Positions 7,331 through 14,165 are shown, numbered from the stretch's first letter. The stretch: DNA of 20,438 nt from JAENVT01 sp031373785 (GCA_031373785.1 JANMNE010000351.1:1-20438); one strand, 5' to 3'. The notes: a model not told the origin generated them from the sequence alone. Numbers and translations: made by a program.

Positions 7331-7362
7331 GGCAGCTGTGCGGTCGCGACCGCATTGGCAGC
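7331..7362. promoter_or_regulatory. Candidate operator: 16-bp perfect palindrome flanked by GGCAGC repeats
   Basis: TGCGGTCGCGACCGCA (7339-7354) is a perfect 16-bp palindrome. Two bases outside each arm is the direct repeat GGCAGC (7331-7336 and 7357-7362). It lies in the divergent region between the small minus-strand ORF (start 7294 or 7318) and the ThDP enzyme start at 7427. This is the classic layout of a dimeric repressor site, for example TetR, MarR or GntR type. The cognate regulator is not identifiable. Confidence 0.5.
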
Positions 7363-7411
7363 CTATGAGGGAGTTGTTCGTCGATGGTCGTCGCGAGGTG
7401 GGTCGGTCGAA

Positions 7412-7417
7412 TAACGT
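7412..7417 (+). promoter_or_regulatory. Possible -10 box of the ThDP enzyme gene, leaderless-type
   Basis: TAACGT fits the TANNNT -10 pattern of actinobacterial promoters and ends 9 bases before ATG 7427, which has no Shine-Dalgarno. A start site at or just before the ATG would give a leaderless mRNA. No clear -35 is seen. Confidence 0.3.
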
Positions 7418-7426
7418 CCGATCCGC

Positions 7427-9001
7427 ATGAGCGATGGGTTGGCGAAGGTCTTGGCGGAGGGTGTTCGCGAGCGTGGGGCCGACGTCGTGTTCGGCTTTCC
7501 TGGCGGTGGTCCGAACCTCGAGGTGGTCGGCGCGGCGGTCGCCTCCGGGCTGCGATTCGTGCTGTCGCATGGTGAGACGGCGGCGTGCATCATGGCCGCG
7601 ACATATGGCGTGCTGACCGGTCGGCCCGGGCTCGCCATCGCCACCCGTGGGCCCGGTGTCGCGTGCGCGGCCAACGGCGCGGCCCAGGCAACGCTCGATC
7701 GTTTCCCGCTGCTCGTCGTGACGGACTGCGTGCCCAGCGCCCAACGCGAGCGGTTCGCCCACCAACGGTTCGACCAGCAGCAGTTGATGGGAGCCGTGAC
7801 GAAGTGGAGTGGCCGGCTGGCTGAATCACCGGGGGCAGCGGAGGCCGTGCGCGCCGCGCTCGACCTGGCCGGCACGCGACCGGCGGGCGCAGTGCACCTC
7901 GACTACGACCCGACGGGTCACGAGATGGTTGCGCCCGCCGCATCGACGCCCCTGCAGTCGAGCGACGATGTCATCGAGTCGGCGGCGACGATGGTCCGCG
8001 CCGCCGAGTGCCCGGTGGCGATCGTCGGGGTGGAGGCGGTCACGTCGTCGGCCGCGGTCCGTGCGGCGATCGAGCGGCTCGGCTGCCCCGTGCTGCTGAC
8101 GTACCAGGCGCTCGGGGTCATTCCGGAGGGGCACCCGCAACTCGCCGGGCTGTTCACCGGTGGCGTCATCGAGGCGCCGCTGCTGTTCGATGCCGACCTC
8201 ATCCTCACCATCGGGTTCGATCAGGTCGAGCCGATGCCGACCGCGTGGCGCTACGACGTGCCGGTGATCTCGGTTTCGGAGGCACCGGCGTGCGCCACGC
8301 TTGCGCCCATCGATGTCGAGGTGTTGGGCCCGCTGGAGACCATGCTCGGACGGGTCGTGACGACAGCGTGCACCGGCTGGACAGCGGGTTCCGGTGCACA
8401 CGCACTGTCCGTTGCGCGCAGCGCGTTGTCCGGCACCGCGGTGGGCAACTTCGGTCCGCTCGAGCTGGCCGCTGCGGTGGCCGCGGCAGCGCCCGCCAAG
8501 GCGATTGCCACGGTCGACGCCGGCGCGCACTTCCTGGCCATCATGCCGTTCTGGCCCGCAACCGCGCCGTTGCAACTCTTGATATCCAACGGGCTGGCGA
8601 CGATGGGCTTCGCGCTTCCCGCGGCCATTGCGGCTGCCCTGGCGCGACCCGATCACCCGGTCGTGTGCATGGTCGGTGACGGTGGCCTGGCGATGACGCT
8701 CGCCGAGTTGGAAACCTTGGCGCGCCTGCGGTTGCCGGTCACCGTGGTCGTGTTCGACGATGCTGCGTTGAGCCTGATCGAGGTCAAGCAGAAGCCGGGT
8801 CAAGGTGGCAGCTCGGCGGTGCGCTTCGCGCCGGTCGACTACGCCCAGGTGGCGTCGGCGATGGGCCTCGACTCTGCGGTCGCGAACACCGCCGCCGACG
8901 TGACCTCGTTGCTGGCCGGCGGCTGGGATCGGCCGCGACTCATCGACGCGCGCATCGACCCCTCCTCCTACGCGCCCCTGATCGCCGCCACCCGGGGCTG
9001 A
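7427..9001 (+). CDS. Thiamine-diphosphate-dependent enzyme, acetolactate synthase superfamily
   Basis: 524-aa soluble enzyme with the three-domain ThDP fold. The N-terminal Pyr domain (about 1-165) has VFGFPGGGPN and the activating Glu E50 in SHGETAACIMA, then TRGPGV. The central domain spans about 180-320. The C-terminal PP domain (about 340-520) contains ISNGLATMGFALPAAIAAAL and the metal/diphosphate motif starting GDGG (417-420). The usual NN at the end of that motif is DD (444-445) in VVFDDAALSL. Length is slightly below the 550-600 of housekeeping acetolactate synthases, and no small regulatory subunit or ilvC is nearby, so a catabolic or carboligase/decarboxylase role is more likely than branched-chain amino acid synthesis (inference). 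It is the first gene of a + strand run with flavoenzymes, but about 200 bases separate it from the next gene. Confidence 0.88.
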   Translation: MSDGLAKVLAEGVRERGADVVFGFPGGGPNLEVVGAAVASGLRFVLSHGETAACIMAATYGVLTGRPGLAIATRGPGVACAANGAAQATLDRFPLLVVTDCVPSAQRERFAHQRFDQQQLMGAVTKWSGRLAESPGAAEAVRAALDLAGTRPAGAVHLDYDPTGHEMVAPAASTPLQSSDDVIESAATMVRAAECPVAIVGVEAVTSSAAVRAAIERLGCPVLLTYQALGVIPEGHPQLAGLFTGGVIEAPLLFDADLILTIGFDQVEPMPTAWRYDVPVISVSEAPACATLAPIDVEVLGPLETMLGRVVTTACTGWTAGSGAHALSVARSALSGTAVGNFGPLELAAAVAAAAPAKAIATVDAGAHFLAIMPFWPATAPLQLLISNGLATMGFALPAAIAAALARPDHPVVCMVGDGGLAMTLAELETLARLRLPVTVVVFDDAALSLIEVKQKPGQGGSSAVRFAPVDYAQVASAMGLDSAVANTAADVTSLLAGGWDRPRLIDARIDPSSYAPLIAATRG

Positions 9002-9019
9002 CCCCCGCCGGGGCCGGTC

Positions 9020-9058
9020 GGGCGCGATTCCGGCATCCACAGGCGTATTTTCGCGCCC
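9020..9058. repeat. Inverted repeat in the ThDP enzyme to split-barrel gene gap
   Basis: GGGCGCGA (9020-9027) and TCGCGCCC (9051-9058) form a perfect 8-bp inverted repeat with a 23-base loop, 19 bases past the ThDP enzyme stop. The left arm belongs to GGTCGGGCGCG (9016-9026), repeated exactly at 9068-9078. It could be a terminator or a binding site for the downstream three-gene unit. Confidence 0.4.
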
Positions 9059-9209
9059 AACCACGCTGGTCGGGCGCGCTGTGAGTACCCGCGCTACCGG
9101 AGTCGCGCCAACGAGTGTGGCGCCGGCGCGCACCACGGGCGGCTGAGGATCAGCTCTCGGTTTAGACTCGCCAGCGGGGGATCGAGTAACTGGGGGTAGT
9201 GAGTTGAGC

Positions 9210-9725
9210 ATGAAGCTAGCCAAGTTTCGTGACGTGTCTGCCGGCACGCAAGCCGGACAGTTCGCGGTGGGGGAGCGGACCACGATCGACTCGTTCGATG
9301 ATCTCGAACCGGTGTTCAAGAAGTTGATTGACGACCCGGTCACGCAGGTGCTCGGCATCGTCGGGCCGGGCGGTCGGGCCAATCTCACGCCGATGTGGTT
9401 CGACTACGAGGGCGACCTGATCCTGATCAACTGCGCGGCCCACCGGACCAAGACCGCGTGGATCCGCAAGAGCCCGCGCCTCACCAGCTTGTTGGTCAAC
9501 CCGGCGAACCCTTACCACTGGATGAGCATCAAGCACACGGTCAGCCGCGAGGTCTCCGAAGACGACCCGGTCGAAGGGCCGCGCGTCACCGCACACCTCG
9601 ACAAGATCTGGACGAAGTTCACGCAGCAGCCAGGGCCGTACGGTCTGCGTGATCCGTCGATCGACGAACGGCGTGTGCTGTTCGAGTGCACCGTCGACCA
9701 GATCGCCACCTTCGGCCAGCCCTGA
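9210..9725 (+). CDS. Split beta-barrel flavin/F420-type (PPOX family) oxidoreductase
   Basis: 172-aa protein from ATG 9210 (alternative TTG 9204, better spaced from GGGGG at 9192-9196, would add two residues). The pattern DDPVTQVLGIV, NLTPMWFDYEGDLILINCAAHRTKTAWIRKSPRLTSLLVNPANPYHWMSIKHTVS (shown here only as consecutive motifs TPMWFDYEGD, HRTKTAWIRKSPR, PANPYHWM) is that of the PPOX/FDOR split-barrel superfamily; actinobacterial members mostly use deazaflavin F420 or FMN. The TPMWF strand and the basic RKSPR turn match the cofactor-phosphate region of F420-dependent FDOR-B proteins. The substrate is unknown. The FAD monooxygenase gene begins 7 bases after its stop, so it probably works with, or supplies a redox step for, that pathway (inference). 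A TAGACT -10-like sequence lies at 9163-9168. Confidence 0.82.
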   Translation: MKLAKFRDVSAGTQAGQFAVGERTTIDSFDDLEPVFKKLIDDPVTQVLGIVGPGGRANLTPMWFDYEGDLILINCAAHRTKTAWIRKSPRLTSLLVNPANPYHWMSIKHTVSREVSEDDPVEGPRVTAHLDKIWTKFTQQPGPYGLRDPSIDERRVLFECTVDQIATFGQP

Positions 9726-9732
9726 ACGTCGG

Positions 9733-10902
9733 GTGGACGTTGCCGTCGTCGGGGGATCGCTCGGTGGCTTGACCGCGGCGTGCTTGCTCGCCGACGCGGG
9801 ACACCGTGTCACGGTCTACGAGCGCTCGCCGGTCGAGCTCGAGGAGCGTGGTGCAGGGATCGGCTTCCTCCCGGCCACGTATCGCTACCTCGTCGAGCAT
9901 GGCGGCATCTCCCTCGATGCCGTTGCCGTGCCGACCGGCCACATCCGCTACCTCGGCCGCGATGGCTCGGTGATCCACGATGAAGTGCACCGCTACCTGT
10001 TCAGTTCGTGGAACACCGTCTACCGGCAGATGCTCGCCTGCTTCGATCGCTCTGCGTACCTGTTGGCCCACGAACTGGTCGATATCGAGTTGGAGCCACT
10101 GGTGCTCGGCTTCGCCAACGGCCAGGTCGTGCACCCGGATCTCGCGGTGTTCGCCGACGGGGTGGGGTCGACGGCGCGCGCCGCACTGCTGCCCGAAGCC
10201 CGTCCGCAGTACGCCGGCTACGTCGCCTGGCGCGGGGTCGTGGCCGAGACGGAGCTGAGCGATGTGACACGTGCCGCGCTCGACGATGCGATCACCTACT
10301 ACGTGTATGCCAACAGCCACATCCTCGTCTACCCCATCCCCGGTCGCGACGGATCTGTCGTGCCCGGCGAGCGGCTGATCAACGTGGTGTGGTATCGCAA
10401 CTATCTCGCCGGCGACGATCTCTCCGATCTGTTGCTCGATGCCCATGGAACGCATCGCGAGGTGTCGGTGCCACCGGGCGCGCTGCGCGCCGACCACGTC
10501 GCCGAGGCGCGGGCGGTCGCCGCAGCGCGCCTGCCGGGCCCGATCGCCGAGACCGTGCAGGTCATCGACGATCTGTTCGTGCAAGTCGTGTTCGATCTCG
10601 ACGTGCCGCGCATGGCGTTCGGGCGAGCCTGCTTGCTCGGTGACGCGGCGTTCGTGGCGCGGCCCCATGCTGCTGCGGGCACGGCGAAGGCCGCGGAGGA
10701 TGCCTGGATGCTGCGCGATGCGCTCGCTGCGCACCCCGACGACCCGGTCGCCGCGCTTGCTGCGTGGGAGCCCGGCCAACTCGACCTCGGGCGCAACTTG
10801 CAGGCCCGCACCCGCGCGATCGGGCGCAGGTCGCAGTTCGACGGCAACTGGCTGCCAGGCGACCCCGAACTCATCTTCGGCCTGCATGGCCCGGGACGAT
10901 GA
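9733..10902 (+). CDS. Class A FAD-dependent monooxygenase (hydroxylase)
   Basis: 389-aa flavoprotein hydroxylase. GTG 9733 is the first start outside the preceding gene and places the Rossmann strand at the N-terminus: VDVAVVGGSLGG with the GxGxxG-type turn (7-12), and E30 in VTVYERS to bind the FAD ribose. The ADG motif is VFADGVGSTAR (about 139-149) and the GD motif is LLGDAAFVARPHAAAGTAKA (about 301-320), both standard for aromatic hydroxylases of the PHBH superfamily. The wording RPHAAAGTAKAAEDAW resembles the 2,6-dihydroxypyridine 3-monooxygenase branch, hinting at an N-heterocycle or phenolic substrate, but this is inference. Such enzymes use NAD(P)H and O2 without a separate reductase. 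The gene is tightly packed after the split-barrel gene and 23 bases before the DUF3500 gene. Confidence 0.9.
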   Translation: MDVAVVGGSLGGLTAACLLADAGHRVTVYERSPVELEERGAGIGFLPATYRYLVEHGGISLDAVAVPTGHIRYLGRDGSVIHDEVHRYLFSSWNTVYRQMLACFDRSAYLLAHELVDIELEPLVLGFANGQVVHPDLAVFADGVGSTARAALLPEARPQYAGYVAWRGVVAETELSDVTRAALDDAITYYVYANSHILVYPIPGRDGSVVPGERLINVVWYRNYLAGDDLSDLLLDAHGTHREVSVPPGALRADHVAEARAVAAARLPGPIAETVQVIDDLFVQVVFDLDVPRMAFGRACLLGDAAFVARPHAAAGTAKAAEDAWMLRDALAAHPDDPVAALAAWEPGQLDLGRNLQARTRAIGRRSQFDGNWLPGDPELIFGLHGPGR

Positions 10903-10925
10903 CTTCCTTGTCAGAATGAGTCCGA

Positions 10926-12080
10926 ATGGATGAGACGTCGACACCAGCGCGGGTTCGCATCGCCGCCCAGATGGCCGAGGAGGCCGAGCGCCTGATCGAC
11001 TCGCTCGACGATACCCAGCGGAAGCTGGCGCTGTGGCCGTTCCCCGGCGATGAGGAGCGGCGTCAGTGGTTCTACACACCGACCGACCACGGCGGGCTCG
11101 CGCTCGCCACGATGACCCAGCCGCAACACCGGTTGCTGTTCCGGCTCGTGGCCAGCGGCCTGTCGACCGCCGGCTACGTGACGGCGTCGACGATCATCGG
11201 TCTCGAAAACGTGCTCGACCATTTCGAGGGGTTCACCGCGACGTTCGATCGGCCACGCGGCCGCGACCCCCTGATGTACTTCGTGCGGTTCTTCGGCGCG
11301 CCGTCGTCGAGCGGCACATGGAGTTGGCGTCTCGGCGGGCATCACGTGTCGTTGAACTTCACGATCATCGACGGTGTGCTCAGCGGATCGACGCCGCTGT
11401 TCTTCGGAGCCGACCCGGCGAGCGCACCACTGCTCGGCCCGCATCCGCTGCGCCCGCTGGCCGGCGTCGAAGATCTCGGGCGCGAACTGACGCGTTCGCT
11501 GTCGGTTGAACAGCGCGGCATCGCGATCGTCTCGCCCCGGGCACCAACCGACCTCGTCGGTGGCAACCGGCCGTCACTCAGTGACGGTGATCAGCCGATT
11601 CCGCTGCCGCTGATCTGGCGTGGACAGTTCGATGGCGAGGTCGGCGAGCGGTTGCGAGGCGCGCAGGAACGACTCGACGCCATCACCGGTGTCGGCCCGG
11701 CGGACCTCGAGGCGATGTCGTTCACGCGCCGGCCGAAGGGCCTGGCCGCGAGTGCGATGGATGGCGCGCAGCGAGACATGCTCGACTCGTTGCTGCGGTT
11801 GTACGTCGACCGCCTCCCCGACGACGTCGCCGACGAGGAGGCCGCCAAGTTCGCCGGCGCAGCGCTCGACGGGGTGCATCTGCTGTGGGCCGGAGGATTG
11901 GAGCCGGGGCAGCCGCACTACTACCGGCTGCACGGGCCGTCGATCCTCGTGGAATACGACAACACGGCGCGCGACGCGAACCACGTGCACAGCGTGTGGC
12001 GAGACCCGCGGGGCGACTTTGCCGACGACCCGCTCGCTCGCCATCACGCCGAGCATCACCACCCCGACCATCACGGCTGA
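10926..12080 (+). CDS. DUF3500 family protein with His-rich C-terminus
   Basis: 384-aa protein of the DUF3500 family, function unknown. Diagnostic stretches are WFYTPTDHGGLALATMTQPQ near residues 48-67, LLFRLVASGLSTAGYVTAST, the catalytic-looking RLGGHHVSLNFTIIDG (about 136-151) and the C-terminal YYRLHGPSILVEYDN then ANHVHSVWRDPRGDFADD. Conserved His residues (HGG, GHHVS, HVHS) suggest metal binding (inference). The extreme end HHAEHHHPDHHG has 7 His in 12 residues and goes beyond the family core. No signal peptide is visible in this copy. ATG 10926 has no strong Shine-Dalgarno; the short gap after the monooxygenase gene suggests shared transcription. A 13-bp inverted repeat follows the stop. 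Confidence 0.85.
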   Translation: MDETSTPARVRIAAQMAEEAERLIDSLDDTQRKLALWPFPGDEERRQWFYTPTDHGGLALATMTQPQHRLLFRLVASGLSTAGYVTASTIIGLENVLDHFEGFTATFDRPRGRDPLMYFVRFFGAPSSSGTWSWRLGGHHVSLNFTIIDGVLSGSTPLFFGADPASAPLLGPHPLRPLAGVEDLGRELTRSLSVEQRGIAIVSPRAPTDLVGGNRPSLSDGDQPIPLPLIWRGQFDGEVGERLRGAQERLDAITGVGPADLEAMSFTRRPKGLAASAMDGAQRDMLDSLLRLYVDRLPDDVADEEAAKFAGAALDGVHLLWAGGLEPGQPHYYRLHGPSILVEYDNTARDANHVHSVWRDPRGDFADDPLARHHAEHHHPDHHG

Positions 12081-12095
12081 GGATCATCTCAGTGG

Positions 12096-12151
12096 TGGAC
12101 CATCCCGGTTCGCTGCCATCGCTGGCCGTCCCCGCTCCCCGGGATGGTCCA
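12096..12151. terminator. Bidirectional terminator, 13-bp perfect inverted repeat
   Basis: TGGACCATCCCGG (12096-12108) and CCGGGATGGTCCA (12139-12151) are perfectly complementary with a 30-base loop. The element fills the 75-base gap between two converging genes, ending 4 bases from the minus-strand stop at 12156, so it can serve both. There is no U-tract. Confidence 0.75.
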
Positions 12152-12155
12152 GCTG

Positions 12156-12785
12156 TCAGGCGATGCGGGTCGCCTGGCTGATGTGTCCCGAGCCCGGGAT
12201 GAACAGATCCTTCGAGCCGGCGAGGTGCTTGACGTAGTCGGCATCGGCGTTGAGCTTGGCGCGCGCTGCGTCGCCGGCTGCGAAATCGGGTGCCGAGCCG
12301 ATCCAGGTGATCCCACCCATGGTTCCGAAGACGTCGGCGAGCACGGCAACCGGCGTGCCGATCACGGTCTCGACGTGCTGGCCGATCTCGACGGCCCACC
12401 CGACTGCATCGGCCATGCGGTCGACGACTGCGGTCGCGGTGGTGACCGTGGCGACTGCCCCGATCGCCGGGGGCTCACCCGGGGTTCCGTAGATCACTTC
12501 GCGCAGCGAGTCCGAACCCGGCGTGGTGACCAGGTCTGCAGCGGCCTCGATGAGGTCGAGGTAGCCGGCATCGCCCAGCAGTGCACCGGTGGCGGCGGCC
12601 AATGCGGCCTGCGACTCGACCATCGTGCTCCACGCCACGGTGCCGATCGGGTAGCCGAACGTACCGGACCAGCAGGTGATGGGCAGCGAGCCGTGGGCAT
12701 TGACGTATTCGGTGATCCCCACCGCCCACGGCATTGACGCGCGCGGACTACCGGTCAATGTGACGAGACGTGAAAACATCAGCAT
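12156..12785 (-). CDS. Unrecognised protein made of two tandem repeats
   Basis: 209-aa protein; ATG 12785 is supported by AAAGGGGA about 7 bases upstream (alternative ATG 12779). I do not recognise a named family, but an internal duplication is visible. Repeat 1 (about 3-93) and repeat 2 (about 108-204) align with an offset of about 110: WAVGITEYV (20-28) with WAVEIGQHV (130-138), FGYPIGTVAW (43-52) with FGTMGGITWI (153-162), GDAGYLDLI (71-79) with DADYVKHL (181-188), and TPGSDSL (88-94) with PGSGHI (197-202). Two roughly 90-residue beta-alpha units of this kind are what a fused dimeric alpha/beta-barrel (NIPSNAP- or Dabb-like) would look like; that fold is inference. No signal peptide or TM helix is obvious. 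It is divergent from the Crp/Fnr regulator, with a CRP-type operator in the shared 137-base gap, so it is a likely target of that regulator. Confidence 0.75.
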   Translation of the reverse strand: MLMFSRLVTLTGSPRASMPWAVGITEYVNAHGSLPITCWSGTFGYPIGTVAWSTMVESQAALAAATGALLGDAGYLDLIEAAADLVTTPGSDSLREVIYGTPGEPPAIGAVATVTTATAVVDRMADAVGWAVEIGQHVETVIGTPVAVLADVFGTMGGITWIGSAPDFAAGDAARAKLNADADYVKHLAGSKDLFIPGSGHISQATRIA

Positions 12786-12863
12786 CTTGTTCCCCTTTCA
12801 AGAGACTGGCGAACGATGCGCCCATCCCCGCGCTGTCCACCGTCGTGATTGAGTCGTTCAAAC

Positions 12864-12879
12864 CGTGACGTGCGTCACG
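12864..12879. promoter_or_regulatory. CRP/FNR-type operator between divergent genes
   Basis: CGTGACGTGCGTCACG is a perfect inverted repeat (7-bp arms, TG centre) and contains GTGA-N6-TCAC (12865-12878), the recognised half-site spacing of CRP-family proteins. It lies 43 bases before the Crp/Fnr start and 78 bases before the divergent gene's start. Autoregulation and control of both genes are inferred from position. Confidence 0.7.
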
Positions 12880-12922
12880 TCCGACCCGTATTCCTCCAGG
12901 TAGCCGCACCTAGGATCTGCGT

Positions 12923-13585
12923 ATGTTGACGAACGGCGGGACCGTCCGCTCCGCACTGCTCGATGCCCTCGAACCGGTCGAACGCGATGCGTTGGTGGCG
13001 CGGCTCCGCCCTCGCCACTACAAGCGCGGCCAGGCAGTGTTCAACGATGGAGATCGGGGTGACGGCCTCTACCTGGTGCAGACCGGCCGGCTCGACGTGC
13101 AGGTGGCGACGATGCAGGGCCAGACGATCACGCTGCGGGTGATCCAACCGGGCGAGTTCTTCGGCGAGCTCGCCCTCGTGCATCCGGACCGGTTGCGCAC
13201 GGGTCGGGTCTGTGCGCTCGAGGCGACCGACATCATGGTCCTGCACCGCCACGACTTCGAAGATGTGCGCGCCCGCCTCCCGGGCGTCGATCGGTTCCTG
13301 GTGATCGCCCTGGCGGAGCGGGTGGTCCGCACCAGCGAACTCGTCGTCGAGATGCTGCTGCCGGCCGAGAAGCGGGTGTGGCGTCGCCTCGCAGTGTTGG
13401 CGGCGGCGTACGACACCGAGCCGATCCGGATGTCGCAAGATGACCTGGCCCATGCCGCCGGTACGGTTCGCCAGACCGTGAATCGGGTCCTGCAGCACGG
13501 CGTCCGCGACCACCTGCTCAGTCTCGAGCGAGGTGTGATCCATGTGCTCGACCCTTCCGGCGTCGACAAGATGGGGCGGAGTTGA
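12923..13585 (+). CDS. Crp/Fnr-family transcriptional regulator
   Basis: 220-aa cytoplasmic regulator. The N-terminal cyclic-nucleotide-binding beta-roll (about 10-120) has YKRGQAVFNDGDRGDGLYLVQTGRLDV and the phosphate-binding cassette PGEFFGELAL (76-85) followed by RTGRVCALEATD with R92/T93, so the Glu and Arg that hold cAMP in CRP are present. A dimerisation helix (about 112-140) leads to the winged helix with HTH segment MSQDDLAHAAGTVRQTVNRV (170-189). There are no N-terminal Cys residues for an Fe-S cluster, so FNR-type oxygen sensing is not expected. ATG 12923 is preceded by AGGA (12912-12915) at ideal spacing. A perfect GTGA-N6-TCAC operator lies 43 bases upstream, implying autoregulation and control of the divergent gene. 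A 7-bp hairpin at 13627 probably ends the transcript. Confidence 0.92.
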   Translation: MLTNGGTVRSALLDALEPVERDALVARLRPRHYKRGQAVFNDGDRGDGLYLVQTGRLDVQVATMQGQTITLRVIQPGEFFGELALVHPDRLRTGRVCALEATDIMVLHRHDFEDVRARLPGVDRFLVIALAERVVRTSELVVEMLLPAEKRVWRRLAVLAAAYDTEPIRMSQDDLAHAAGTVRQTVNRVLQHGVRDHLLSLERGVIHVLDPSGVDKMGRS

Positions 13586-13626
13586 GCATGGTCCATCGGG
13601 CCGGCATGACGCCGTACTGCCCGAAG

Positions 13627-13644
13627 GGGCAACCTGTGTTGCCC
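13627..13644 (+). terminator. Hairpin between the Crp/Fnr and PAAR-like genes
   Basis: GGGCAAC-ctgt-GTTGCCC is a perfect 7-bp stem with a tetraloop, 41 bases after the regulator stop and 56 bases before the PAAR-like start. It probably terminates or attenuates read-through into the next gene. Confidence 0.55.
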
Positions 13645-13700
13645 GGATGGCTTCGCCGGGTGCCGGTCACCTGGTCGAGCAACCGATCTACGGTGGTCGC

Positions 13701-14093
13701 ATGGGAGTGCAGGTCGCCGGTACCGCCCAATTGATGTGCAGCTTCGGGGTGGCACCTTCGGTGTTGACCGTGGTACCGAAGGGGAAGCCGGTTCAGGCGG
13801 GCGGCCAGATGGCCGCCACCATCCAGGACTTCGCCCCGAACGTCAACATCATGCCGTTCGGGATGTGCACCACGCTGTCGAACCCGCAGGTTGCTGCGGC
13901 CACGTCGGCGGCACTGGGGGTGCTGACGCCACAGCCGTGCATCCCGGTCACGACTTCCCCCTGGTCGCCGGGTTCGCCGACCGTGCAGATCAACGGCGCC
14001 CCGGCATTGACGGCAACGTGCATGTGCCAGTGCGCCTGGGGCGGGGTCATCACGATCACCAATCCCGGGCAGATGCAGACCCAAACTGCCTAG
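13701..14093 (+). CDS. DUF4280 PAAR-like protein
   Basis: 130-aa protein; ATG 13701 is chosen because it starts the conserved domain at residue 1 and is preceded by GGTGG. The whole length fits DUF4280: GTAQLMCSFG (7-16), MAATIQDFAPNVNIMPFGMC (37-56), NPQVAAATSAALGVLTPQPC (61-80), SPWSPGSPTVQINGAPAL and CMCQCAWGGVITI. Six cysteines are seen (13, 56, 80, 107, 109, 111). DUF4280 proteins are PAAR-like and are proposed to cap the spike of type VI secretion or extracellular contractile injection systems; some are fused to toxins, this one is not. No sheath, tube, baseplate or VgrG-like gene is in the window, so it is an orphan here. Neighbours are the Crp/Fnr gene upstream and a MalT-SARP-type regulator downstream. 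Function in injection is inference. Confidence 0.82.
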   Translation: MGVQVAGTAQLMCSFGVAPSVLTVVPKGKPVQAGGQMAATIQDFAPNVNIMPFGMCTTLSNPQVAAATSAALGVLTPQPCIPVTTSPWSPGSPTVQINGAPALTATCMCQCAWGGVITITNPGQMQTQTA

Positions 14094-14149
14094 CCGCGTA
14101 TCTCGGCAGGTCTGCGGACTTCTCATCATTGTGTGGGTGATTGACCACT

Positions 14150-14165
14150 GACCGTAGACACGGTC
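14150..14165. promoter_or_regulatory. Candidate operator upstream of the MalT/SARP-type regulator
   Basis: GACCGT-agac-ACGGTC is a perfect 6-bp inverted repeat 72 bases before the regulator's ATG. Just upstream, TGACCAC (14142-14148) and TGACCGT (14149-14155) are adjacent 7-bp near-repeats, and TTGACC (14141-14146) resembles a -35 box. SARP proteins are known to bind heptameric direct repeats, so self-binding is possible. This is position-based inference. Confidence 0.35.

Noticed and set aside
7427..9001. Housekeeping acetolactate synthase large subunit
   Set aside because: No small subunit or ketol-acid reductoisomerase nearby, shorter length, and DD in place of the usual NN; kept as a superfamily-level call.
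7826..9388. 520-codon minus-strand open frame opposite the ThDP enzyme and split-barrel genes
   Set aside because: Arg/His/Gly-rich translation with no motifs, running antisense to two genes with clear family signatures; a typical high-GC shadow frame.
9619..11079. 486-codon minus-strand open frame opposite the FAD monooxygenase
   Set aside because: Low-complexity Arg/Gly/His composition and full antisense overlap with a recognised flavoenzyme.
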